From NCBI RefSeq assembly GCF_026167665.1, contig NZ_CP098740.1, positions 3,534,001 through 3,598,000 of the forward strand: DNA of 64,000 bases, read 5' to 3'. The stretch comes from Streptomyces drozdowiczii. Lineage in GTDB: Bacteria > Actinomycetota > Actinomycetes > Streptomycetales > Streptomycetaceae. This document shows, one piece after another, positions 17,232 to 24,772 of this stretch (position 1 is its first letter; each line of letters begins with the position of its first letter). The notes under the pieces are model-generated. The model was not told the origin of the DNA. It did not search any database and saw only the letters and a program-made list of their open reading frames with translations. The position numbers and the translations under genes were made by a program.

Positions 17232-18478
17232 GCACCCCCCGTCCGGACCGCGGCCTCGCCGGCGCCGTCCAGCGCGTCACGGCCTCGGCCCTCGGCCCGT
17301 ACCAGAGTGCCGTCATCCGCATCGGCTTCTCGGCCACCTTCCTGCTGTTCCTGCTCCGTGAGCTGCCCCACCGGCACGAGATGTACGGTCCCGACGCGCC
17401 CTGGCGCTGGGACCTGGCGCGGCAGCTGATATCCGGGAACCAGGCGTTCACGACCCTCATGTGGTCGGACAGCACGGTCTGGTTCGAGATCGTCTACGCG
17501 CTGGCGCTGCTCTCGTCCCTCCTGCTGATGCTCGGCTGGCACACCCGCGCCGTCTCCGTGGTCTTCATGGCCGGAGTCCTCTCGCTGCAGAACCGCAGCA
17601 TCTTCATGGGCGACGGCGGCGACAACGTCATCCACCTGATGGCCATCTACCTGGTGCTGACCCGCTGCGGGCAGGTCTGGTCGCTGGACGCCCGGCGGAC
17701 GCGGGGCCGCGGATCGGCGGAGTACGCCGTCCAGGGGGCGGGTGGGCGGCGGGTGCCCGGGGAGGCGGCCGGGATCGTGCTGTGGGTGGTGCTCGGGGCC
17801 GTCCTGGTGGGGGCCTCGGTGGCGGGCGGTCTGGGCGGGACCGTGTGGCTGCCGCTCCTTCTGTGGTGCCTGTGGATCGGCCAGGGCGCCTGGTGGGCCG
17901 TGAACCGGTACCTGCCGCGCCACGAGCTGCGTACCCTGCTCGACGTCATCGCCAACCTCGCCCACAACGCCACCCTCGTCGTGATCATGGCCGAGGTCTG
18001 CCTGATCTACGCGACGGCCGGCTGGTACAAGATCCAGGGCTCGCGCTGGCAGGACGGGACCGCGCTGTACTACCCGCTCAAGCTGGAGTACTTCACTCCC
18101 TGGCCCGCCCTGTCGGACCTCCTGGCCTCCAGCGGCGTCATGGTCATGGTGCTGTCGTACGCCACGGTCATCGTGCAGGTGGCCTTCCCGTTCACCCTCT
18201 TCAACCGGCGCGTGAAGAACATCCTGCTCGGCGCGATGATCTGCGAGCACGCGGGGATCGCGCTCCTGCTGGGGCTGCCGTTCTTCTCGATGGCCATGAT
18301 CGCCGCGGACGCCGTCTTCCTGCCGACCGCCTTCCTGGCGTGGCTCGGCGGGCGGGTGGCCTCGGGGCGCGAGCGGGTGTTCCGGCGGCGGGGGCGGGTG
18401 CCGGCGCCGCGTGCCGCCGGCGGTGGCCCGGAGGCACCGGAGCCCGACGGCGACGGGAGCCATACCCTCGTCGGGTGA
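17228..18478 (+). CDS. HTTM domain membrane protein
   Basis: 416-aa polytopic protein with a horizontally transferred transmembrane (HTTM) domain, related to the membrane part of vitamin K-dependent gamma-carboxylase. Features include RIGFSATFLLFLLRELPHR, several helices (~75-130, 165-200, 240-265, 300-375), MGDGGDNVIHL and the conserved AGWYKIQGSRWQDGTALYY loop, then a basic Pro-rich tail. GTG start overlaps the DUF5819 stop (GTGA), and its own stop overlaps the methyltransferase start. No catalytic role can be claimed from sequence. Confidence 0.88.
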   Translation: MSTPRPDRGLAGAVQRVTASALGPYQSAVIRIGFSATFLLFLLRELPHRHEMYGPDAPWRWDLARQLISGNQAFTTLMWSDSTVWFEIVYALALLSSLLLMLGWHTRAVSVVFMAGVLSLQNRSIFMGDGGDNVIHLMAIYLVLTRCGQVWSLDARRTRGRGSAEYAVQGAGGRRVPGEAAGIVLWVVLGAVLVGASVAGGLGGTVWLPLLLWCLWIGQGAWWAVNRYLPRHELRTLLDVIANLAHNATLVVIMAEVCLIYATAGWYKIQGSRWQDGTALYYPLKLEYFTPWPALSDLLASSGVMVMVLSYATVIVQVAFPFTLFNRRVKNILLGAMICEHAGIALLLGLPFFSMAMIAADAVFLPTAFLAWLGGRVASGRERVFRRRGRVPAPRAAGGGPEAPEPDGDGSHTLVG

Positions 18479-19170
18479 GCAGTGAGACCGGCAGCACCGG
18501 TGAGACCAGCGGCGGCGGCGCGCCCGCGGGCGATGAGCCCGCGCAGTACGACGAGGGGTTCGGGACGGAGATCGGTGTCGGGCCGCATCCGCTGCCCTGG
18601 CCCGAGGACGAGCGTTACGACCCCGAGCTGCTGGCCGGTGGCGACCGGCGCAACGTGGGCGACCAGTACCGGTACTGGAGCCGTGAGGCGATCGTCGCCG
18701 ACCTCGATCTGCGCCGCCACGACTTCCATGTGGCGGTGGAGAACTGGGGCCACGACTTCAACATCGGGTCCGTGGTGCGGACCGCGAACGCGTTCCTGGC
18801 CAAGGAGGTGCACATCGTCGGGCGGCGGCGCTGGAACCGGCGCGGGGCGATGGTCACCGACCGCTACCAGCATGTCCGGCACCACCCCGACACCGCGAGC
18901 CTGACCGCCTGGGCGGCGGCCGAGGGGCTGCCGATCGTCGGGATCGACAACCTGCCGGGGGCGGTGCCGTTGGAGCGGACGGTGCTGCCTCGGCGGTGTG
19001 TCCTCCTGTTCGGGCAGGAGGGGCCCGGGTTGACGGAGGAGGCTCGGGGGTGTGCGGAGATGGTGTGTTCCATTGCGCAGTTCGGGTCTACGCGGTCGAT
19101 CAATGCGGGGGCGGCTGCGGCGATTGCCATGCATGCGTGGGTGGCGCGGTATGCGGTGATTCCTGGGTGA
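18475..19170 (+). CDS. TrmH/SpoU-family RNA 2'-O-ribose methyltransferase
   Basis: 231-aa SPOUT enzyme that methylates a ribose of tRNA or rRNA using SAM. Motif 1 appears as NIGSVVRTANAF, motif 2 as CVLLFGQEGPGL and motif 3 as IAQFGSTRSINAGAAAAI, all in order. An acidic ~65-residue N-terminal extension precedes the fold. Third gene of an overlapping operon with DUF5819 and HTTM. The last ~200 bp have visibly lower G/C at third positions than the rest of the gene. The exact RNA target cannot be told. Confidence 0.9.
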   Translation: MSSETGSTGETSGGGAPAGDEPAQYDEGFGTEIGVGPHPLPWPEDERYDPELLAGGDRRNVGDQYRYWSREAIVADLDLRRHDFHVAVENWGHDFNIGSVVRTANAFLAKEVHIVGRRRWNRRGAMVTDRYQHVRHHPDTASLTAWAAAEGLPIVGIDNLPGAVPLERTVLPRRCVLLFGQEGPGLTEEARGCAEMVCSIAQFGSTRSINAGAAAAIAMHAWVARYAVIPG

Positions 19171-19415
19171 GGTGAGGTGAGGTGGGGTGGGTGCGGGTGC
19201 GGGTGCGGGTGCGGGGCGCCTGCGGCGGGCCTTTTCCCCTACCCGCCCCTTCCCGGAACCGGGGGCTCTGCCCCCGGGCCCCGGTCCTCAAGCGCCGGAC
19301 GGGCTGGGTTTGCCGGGCCGGCTCCGCCCCGGACCCCGCGCCTCAAACGCCGGCGAGGCTGGGGTTCACGGGGCGAGGCTGGGATGGGCGTCGGCCAGGC
19401 TGGGGTTCACGGGGA
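19171..19415. repeat. Intergenic cluster of simple and palindromic repeats
   Basis: No gene. From the left: GGTGA then GGGTGC hexamer repeats (19167-19215); a hairpin CCGGGGGCTCTGCCCCCGG (19259-19277); two related units with CTC(T/C)GCCCC followed by CCTCAA(G/A)CGCCGG and GGCTGG (about 19260-19308 and 19319-19361); and an 18-bp direct repeat AGGCTGGGGTTCACGGGG at 19356-19373 and 19397-19414. The second copy touches the paaN stop codon. This resembles the dispersed REP-like palindromes common between convergent Streptomyces genes; here it separates the trmH and paaN genes and may end both transcripts. Confidence 0.75.
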
Positions 19416-21116
19416 TCAGTTCTGGCGGCGGATTTCGATCGTGCGGAAGCGGTTCGAGACGAAGGCGCCGTCGCAGAGGGCCGCGTTGGCGGCTGGGTTG
19501 CCGCCTGAGCCGTGGTAGTCGGAGAACGCTGCCGTCTGGTTGACGTACACCCCGCCGGTGAGGTTGAGGGAGAGCTGGGCGGACTCGTCCAGGCAGACGT
19601 CCTCCACCGCGCGCTCCACCTCCGGGGACGTCGTGTACGCGCCGACCGTCATCGCGCCCTTCTCGCGGATCGTGCGGCGCAGCAGCTCCAGGGCGTCCGT
19701 CGTCGAGTCGACCGCGACCGCGAAGGAGACCGGGCCGAAGCACTCCGAGAGGTAGGGGGCCTCGCCGTCCGTCTTGGCGGCGTCGAGCTTGACGATCACG
19801 GGGGTGCGGACGGTGGCGTCCGGGAAGTCCGGGTTGGTCACCTCGCGGGACGGGAGCGCGACCTCGCCCAGCTGGGCCGCCGACTCCAGGCGGGCCTTCA
19901 CATCCGCGTTGACCAGGGCACCCAGCAGGCCGTTCGCCCGGGCGTCGTCGCCCAGGAGGCCGGTGACGGCGGCGGCGATGTCGCCGACCACGTCGTCGTA
20001 CGACTTGTCACCGGCGTCCGTGGTGATGCCGGAGCGGGGGATGAGCACGTTCTGCGGGGTGGTGCACATCTGGCCGCTGTACAGGGAGAACGAGAACGCC
20101 AGGTTGGCGAGCATGCCGCGGTAGTCGTCCGTGGAGTCCACGACGACCGTGTTGACGCCGGCCTTCTCCGTGTAGACCTGGGCCTGGCGGGCGTTGGCCT
20201 CCAGCCAGTCGCCGAACTCCGTGGAGCCCGTGTAGTCGATGATCTTGATCTCGGGGCGGACCGCCAGCGTCTTGGCGATGCCCTCGCCGGGGCGCTCGGC
20301 GGCCAAAGCGACGAGATTGGGGTCGAAACCGGCCTCCGCGAGCACCTCGCGCGCCAGCTGGACCGTGAGGGCGAGCGGGAGCACCGCGCGGGGGTGGGGC
20401 TTGACCAGGACCGGGTTGCCCGTGGCGAGGGAGGCGAAGAGGCCCGGGTAGCCGTTCCAGGTGGGGAAGGTGTTGCAGCCGATCAGCAGCGAGATGCCGC
20501 GGCCCGCCGGGACGAACGTCTTGTGCAGCGCGAGCGGGTCGCGCTTGCCCTGCGGCTTCGACCAGTCGGCCGTCCCGGGCGCGCGGAGCTGTTCCTCGTA
20601 GGCGTAGGCGACGGCTTCGAGGCCGCGGTCCTGGGCGTGCGGGCCGCCGGCCTGGAACGCCATCATGAACGCCTGGCCGCTGGTGTGCATGACCGCATGG
20701 GCGAACTCATGGGTGCGGGCGCTGATCCGCGCCAGGATCTCCAGGCAGACCAGGGCCCTGGTCTCGGGGCCCGCCTCGCGCCAGGCCGGCATGCCCGCGC
20801 GCATCGCCGGAAGCAGCACGTCCAGATCCGCGTGCGGGTACTCGACGCCGAGTTCGGGGCCGTACGGAGAGACCTCCCCGCCCGTCCAGCCGTCGGTGCC
20901 CGGCTGCCCGAGGTCGAGACGGCCGTGCAGCACGGCGTCGAAGGCGGCCTTGCCCTCGGCGGCGCCGAGGCTGCCCGGAGCGCCGCCCTCTCCGTACGCC
21001 TTCGGGTGCTCGGGGTGCGGGGACCAGTAGTCACGCGTGCGGATCGCTTCGAGGGCCCGGTCCAGCGTGGGGCGGTGCTTCTCGGACAGCAGGTGCGGGG
21101 AGAGCTCGGCGGCCAT
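19416..21116 (-). CDS. paaN: Phenylacetate degradation protein PaaN (aldehyde dehydrogenase family)
   Basis: 566-aa aldehyde-dehydrogenase-fold protein of the stand-alone PaaN type, which lacks the MaoC hydratase domain found in PaaZ. It probably oxidises the ring-opened semialdehyde of the pathway. Seen are the cofactor region (GCNTFPTWNGYP, VLVKPHPRAVLP), an FTGS-equivalent DYTGSTEFGDWL and a catalytic-region Cys in YSGQMCTTPQN. ATG chosen with GAGGAG ten bases before it; a further in-frame ATG 18 bases up lacks a site. Its promoter contains the same operator as paaA. Confidence 0.9.
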   Translation of the reverse strand: MAAELSPHLLSEKHRPTLDRALEAIRTRDYWSPHPEHPKAYGEGGAPGSLGAAEGKAAFDAVLHGRLDLGQPGTDGWTGGEVSPYGPELGVEYPHADLDVLLPAMRAGMPAWREAGPETRALVCLEILARISARTHEFAHAVMHTSGQAFMMAFQAGGPHAQDRGLEAVAYAYEEQLRAPGTADWSKPQGKRDPLALHKTFVPAGRGISLLIGCNTFPTWNGYPGLFASLATGNPVLVKPHPRAVLPLALTVQLAREVLAEAGFDPNLVALAAERPGEGIAKTLAVRPEIKIIDYTGSTEFGDWLEANARQAQVYTEKAGVNTVVVDSTDDYRGMLANLAFSFSLYSGQMCTTPQNVLIPRSGITTDAGDKSYDDVVGDIAAAVTGLLGDDARANGLLGALVNADVKARLESAAQLGEVALPSREVTNPDFPDATVRTPVIVKLDAAKTDGEAPYLSECFGPVSFAVAVDSTTDALELLRRTIREKGAMTVGAYTTSPEVERAVEDVCLDESAQLSLNLTGGVYVNQTAAFSDYHGSGGNPAANAALCDGAFVSNRFRTIEIRRQN

Positions 21117-21171
21117 GGCGGACCAACTCCTCATCGAGCTGGGCAGGGACGGGCGGACAGAGTTAGAGTAA

Positions 21172-21187
21172 CCGAACGATCGGTCGG
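21172..21187. promoter_or_regulatory. Candidate TetR operator between paaN and tetR
   Basis: CCGAACGATCGGTCGG lies in the 123-bp divergent gap, 55 bp before paaN and 52 bp before the regulator, so one site could control both genes. It is the exact reverse complement of the site at paaA. Confidence 0.82.
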
Positions 21188-21239
21188 GACAAGGGGGCCC
21201 ACGAAACCTGTGGACAACGCGTAGGGGAGGATCGCGGAC

Positions 21240-21842
21240 ATGACCACGGCCAAGCGGGACACGTACACACCGGAGACTCTGCTGACCGTCGCCGTCCGTG
21301 TGTTCAACGAGCGCGGCTACGACGGCACGTCGATGGAGCACCTGTCCAAGGCGGCCGGAATCTCCAAGTCGTCCATCTACCACCACGTCGCGGGCAAGGA
21401 AGAACTGCTGCGCCGCGCGGTCAGCCGGGCCCTCGACGGGCTGTTCGGGATCCTTGACGAGCCGGGGGCGACGCGGGGCCGCGCGATCGAGCGGGTCGAG
21501 TACGTCACGCGTCGTACCGTCGAGGTGCTGATAGCCGAACTCCCCTACGTCACGCTGCTGCTGCGGGTGCGGGGCAACACCAAGACCGAGCGCTGGGCCC
21601 TGGAGCGGCGGCGCGAGTTCGACCAGCGGGTCGCCGAACTGCTGAAGGCGGCCGTCGCGGACGGCGATCTCCGCTCCGACGTGGACATACGGCTCGCGAC
21701 GCGGCTGCTGTTCGGGATGGTCAACTCGCTCGTGGAGTGGTATCGGCCGCTGCCCGACGGCGGCGCGGACGGGGACCGCCTCGCCGACACGGTGGTGCGG
21801 CTGGCCTTCGACGGTATGAAGGCCGGTCCGGACCGCCGTTGA
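21240..21842 (+). CDS. TetR-family regulator, probable phenylacetate repressor
   Basis: 200-aa TetR protein. The N-terminal helix-turn-helix is clear (RVFNERGYDGTSMEHLSK, ISKSSIYHHVAGKEELL), and the C-terminal ligand domain carries RNTKTERWALERRREFD-like helices. It is divergent from paaN, and the 16-bp palindrome it shares with paaA is in the intergenic region. It most likely represses paaN, paaABCDE and itself and is released by phenylacetyl-CoA, as PaaR-type regulators are; that ligand is inferred. ATG is preceded by GGGGAGG. Confidence 0.85.
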   Translation: MTTAKRDTYTPETLLTVAVRVFNERGYDGTSMEHLSKAAGISKSSIYHHVAGKEELLRRAVSRALDGLFGILDEPGATRGRAIERVEYVTRRTVEVLIAELPYVTLLLRVRGNTKTERWALERRREFDQRVAELLKAAVADGDLRSDVDIRLATRLLFGMVNSLVEWYRPLPDGGADGDRLADTVVRLAFDGMKAGPDRR

Positions 21843-21857
21843 CCTGCCCGTATCCGC

Positions 21858-22379
21858 TCAGGCGAGTTCCGTGGGGCGGTCCGGTCCCGGGGCCAGGTCC
21901 GTTTCCTCGAACACCAGCAGCGTGCGCGTGGAGAGCACTTCCGGAATGGCCTGAATACGGGTCAGCACCAGCTCGCGCAGCGTCCGGTTGTCCGGCGTGT
22001 GCACCAGGAGCAGGACGTCGAAGTCGCCGCTGACCAGCGCGATATGGGTGGCTCCCGGCAGCGCCTGGAGCTGTTCGCGGACGGTCCGCCAGGAATTCTG
22101 GACGATCTTGAGCGTGATGTACGCGGAGGCGCCCTGCCCCGCCCGCTCGTGGTTCACCCGCGCGCCGAAGCCCCGGATCACGCCGTCCTCGATGAGCCGG
22201 TTGATCCGTGCGTACGCGTTCGCGCGCGAGACGTGGACCCGGTCGGCCACCGACCGTATCGAGGCGCGTCCGTCCGTCTGGAGCAGTCGCAGGATGGCGT
22301 GGTCGATGGAATCGAGCGGGCGTGCCGGTGGAACATGGCCCGGCCCCTCGGCCCCGTCGGCCATTTGTTCAGCTGGCAT
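21858..22379 (-). CDS. Lrp/AsnC-family regulator (BkdR-like)
   Basis: 173 aa. The HTH domain (~22-70; LDSIDHAILRLLQTDGRAS, VSRANAYARINRLIEDGVI) is followed by a RAM/AsnC effector domain (SAYITLKIVQN, ALVSGDFDVLLLVH). ATG has GGAGG nine bases upstream. It is divergent from bkdABC, the standard position of the activator/repressor that responds to branched-chain amino acids or oxoacids, so it probably controls that operon. The 201-bp gap also has an AT-rich patch (GATATATCACCATATG, 22533-22548) suited to Lrp binding. Confidence 0.85.
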   Translation of the reverse strand: MPAEQMADGAEGPGHVPPARPLDSIDHAILRLLQTDGRASIRSVADRVHVSRANAYARINRLIEDGVIRGFGARVNHERAGQGASAYITLKIVQNSWRTVREQLQALPGATHIALVSGDFDVLLLVHTPDNRTLRELVLTRIQAIPEVLSTRTLLVFEETDLAPGPDRPTELA

Positions 22380-22481
22380 GTTCCCGCGCCTCCCCGTCCT
22401 GGACGACCTGCCCCTATCCCAGGCTGTGGAAAACCGTTTGTCCACAGGCTGGCGGCGCCTGTAGCCAAAATGCGCTCGCGA

Positions 22482-22497
22482 CCGAACAATCGGTAGG
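22482..22497. promoter_or_regulatory. Degenerate copy of the paa operator before bkdA
   Basis: CCGAACAATCGGTAGG matches the paaN operator at 14 of 16 positions and keeps the CCGA-N4-TCGG core. It sits 84 bp before bkdA in the Lrp/bkdA divergent region. It could tie branched-chain catabolism to the phenylacetate regulator. It may also be a weak or chance site. Confidence 0.5.
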
Positions 22498-22580
22498 TGA
22501 GGCACGCCACACCTGGGCCTCGCGCTGTTTTCGATATATCACCATATGTCGACACCCCTCGATGCTCGGAGGTGCCTGTC

Positions 22581-23744
22581 ATGACGGTCCAAGAGCTGCC
22601 CGGCGCGGCCGCCTACCGGCCCACGCCGCCCCCGGCCTGGAAGCCGCTGACCGATCCCGCGCCGCTGCTCCCGGACCCGGAGCCGTACCGGGTCCTCGGT
22701 ACGGACGCGGTGGCCGACGCCGACCCCGAGCTGCTGCGGCGGCTCTACGCGGAGCTGGTGCGCGGACGGCGGTACAACGCCCAGGCGACGGCCCTGACGA
22801 AGCAGGGCAGGCTGGCGGTCTACCCGTCGAGCACCGGCCAGGAGGCGTGCGAGATCGCGGCCGCCCTGGTCCTGGAGGAGCGGGACTGGCTCTTCCCCAG
22901 TTACCGCGACACGCTCGCGGCGGTGGCCCGGGGCCTCGACCCGGTCGAGGCGCTGACGCTGCTGCGGGGCGACCGGCACACCGGCTACGACCCGCGCGCG
23001 CACCGCATCGCCCCGCTCTGCACCCCGCTCGCCACCCAGTTGCCGCACGCCGTGGGCCTGGCCCACGCGGCGCGGCTGAAGGGCGACGACGTGGTCGCGC
23101 TGGCGATGGTCGGCGACGGCGGCACCAGCGAGGGCGATTTCCACGAGGCGCTGAACTTCGCGGCGGTCTGGAAGGCGCCGGTGGTCTTCCTCGTGCAGAA
23201 CAACGGCTTCGCCATCTCCGTACCGCTGGCCAAGCAGACGGCAGCGCCGTCCCTGGCCCACAAGGCCGTGGGGTACGGCATGCCCGGCCGGCTGGTCGAC
23301 GGGAACGACGCGGCGGCGGTGCACCAGGTGCTCTCCGAGGCGGTCGCCCGGGCCAGGAGCGGTGGCGGTCCGACGCTGGTCGAGGCGGTCACGTACCGCA
23401 TGGACGCCCATACGAACGCCGACGACGCCACCCGCTATCGCGGCGACAGCGAGGTCGAGGCGTGGCGGGACCACGACCCCGTCCAGCTCCTGGAGCGCGA
23501 GCTGACCGGGCGCGGCCTGCTGGACGACGAGGGGGTGGAAGAGGCACGGGCGGCCGCCGAGCGGATGGCGGCGGCGCTGCGGGAGCGGATGAACGCGGAC
23601 CCGGTGCTCGACCCGATGGACCTCTTCACCCATGTGTACGCGGAGCAGACGGCGCAGTTGCGGGAGCAGGCGGCCCGGCTGAGCCAGGAGCTGGCCGCCG
23701 AGAACGACCAGCACGGCACGGAAGACGGGGGAGCAGGGCGATGA
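22581..23744 (+). CDS. bkdA: Branched-chain 2-oxoacid dehydrogenase E1 alpha (copy 1)
   Basis: 387-aa thiamine-diphosphate enzyme subunit that decarboxylates oxoacids of Val, Leu and Ile, feeding branched acyl-CoA starters for fatty acids and polyketides. The TPP/Mg motif GDGGTSEGDFHEALNF ... NNGFAIS is intact. So are the N-terminal RRYNAQATALTKQGRLAVYPSS active-site helix and the phosphorylation-loop-like YRMDAHTNADDATRYR. ATG with GGAGG spaced 9 bases. First gene of a fully overlapping bkdABC operon beside an Lrp-type regulator. Confidence 0.93.
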   Translation: MTVQELPGAAAYRPTPPPAWKPLTDPAPLLPDPEPYRVLGTDAVADADPELLRRLYAELVRGRRYNAQATALTKQGRLAVYPSSTGQEACEIAAALVLEERDWLFPSYRDTLAAVARGLDPVEALTLLRGDRHTGYDPRAHRIAPLCTPLATQLPHAVGLAHAARLKGDDVVALAMVGDGGTSEGDFHEALNFAAVWKAPVVFLVQNNGFAISVPLAKQTAAPSLAHKAVGYGMPGRLVDGNDAAAVHQVLSEAVARARSGGGPTLVEAVTYRMDAHTNADDATRYRGDSEVEAWRDHDPVQLLERELTGRGLLDDEGVEEARAAAERMAAALRERMNADPVLDPMDLFTHVYAEQTAQLREQAARLSQELAAENDQHGTEDGGAGR

Positions 23745-24772
23745 CCACGGCAGCGGTGACGGCCGGCGAACGGACGGCGAAGGCCAAGCCCGCCACCATG
23801 GCGCAGGCGCTGGGACGCGCGCTGCGCGACTCGATGGCCGAGGACCCCACGGTGCACGTCCTCGGGGAGGACGTCGGGACGCTCGGCGGGGTCTTCCGGA
23901 TCACCGACGGCCTGGCGAAGGAGTTCGGCGACGAGCGCTGCACGGACACCCCGCTCGCCGAGGCGGGCATCCTCGGGGCGGCGGTCGGCATGGCGATGTA
24001 CGGGCTGCGGCCCGTGGTCGAGATGCAGTTCGACGCGTTCGCGTACCCGGCGTTCGAGCAGCTCATCAGCCACGTCGCCAAGATGCGGAACCGGACCGGT
24101 GGCGCGATGCCGCTGCCGATCACCGTCCGGGTGCCGTACGGCGGCGGCATCGGGGGCGTCGAGCACCACAGCGACTCCTCGGAGGCGTACTACATGGCGA
24201 CCCCCGGTCTCCATGTCGTCACCCCGGCCACGGTCGAGGACGCCTACGGGCTGCTGCGGGCCTCGATCGCCTCGGACGACCCGGTGGTCTTCCTGGAGCC
24301 GAAGCGGCTGTACTGGGCGAAGGCCGACTGGTCACCGGAGCACCCCACCGCCGTGGAGCCCATCGGCCGGGCCGTCGTGCGCCGCCCCGGCCGCAGCGCC
24401 ACGCTGATCACGTACGGGCCGTCCCTGCCGGTCTGCATGGAGGCCGCGCAGGCGGCGGTCGAGGAGGGCTGGGACCTCGAAGTGGTCGATCTGCGCTCGC
24501 TGGTGCCGTTCGACGACGAGACCGTCGCCGCCTCCGTCCGCCGCACCGGGCGCGCGGTCGTCGTCCACGAGTCCACCGGCTTCGGCGGGCCCGGCGGCGA
24601 GATCGCGGCCCGGATCACCGAGCAGTGTTTCCACCACCTGGAGGCGCCGGTGCTGCGGGTCGCCGGATTCGACATCCCGTATCCGCCGCCGATGCAGGAG
24701 CGGCACCACCTTCCCGGTGTGGACCGGGTCCTCGACGCCGTCGCGCGGCTCCAGTGGGAGGCGGACAACTGA
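23741..24772 (+). CDS. bkdB: Branched-chain 2-oxoacid dehydrogenase E1 beta (copy 1)
   Basis: 343-aa transketolase-type beta subunit that completes the E1 active site. Motifs GEDVGTLGGVFRIT, RPVVEMQFDAFAYPAFEQ, RVPYGGGIGGVEHHSDSSE and the C-terminal ITEQCFHHLEAPVLRVAG are typical. ATG overlaps the bkdA stop by 4 bp, and its stop shares a base with the bkdC start (TGATG). It is about 62% alike by eye to the second copy at 44.0 kb. Confidence 0.93.
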   Translation: MTTAAVTAGERTAKAKPATMAQALGRALRDSMAEDPTVHVLGEDVGTLGGVFRITDGLAKEFGDERCTDTPLAEAGILGAAVGMAMYGLRPVVEMQFDAFAYPAFEQLISHVAKMRNRTGGAMPLPITVRVPYGGGIGGVEHHSDSSEAYYMATPGLHVVTPATVEDAYGLLRASIASDDPVVFLEPKRLYWAKADWSPEHPTAVEPIGRAVVRRPGRSATLITYGPSLPVCMEAAQAAVEEGWDLEVVDLRSLVPFDDETVAASVRRTGRAVVVHESTGFGGPGGEIAARITEQCFHHLEAPVLRVAGFDIPYPPPMQERHHLPGVDRVLDAVARLQWEADN

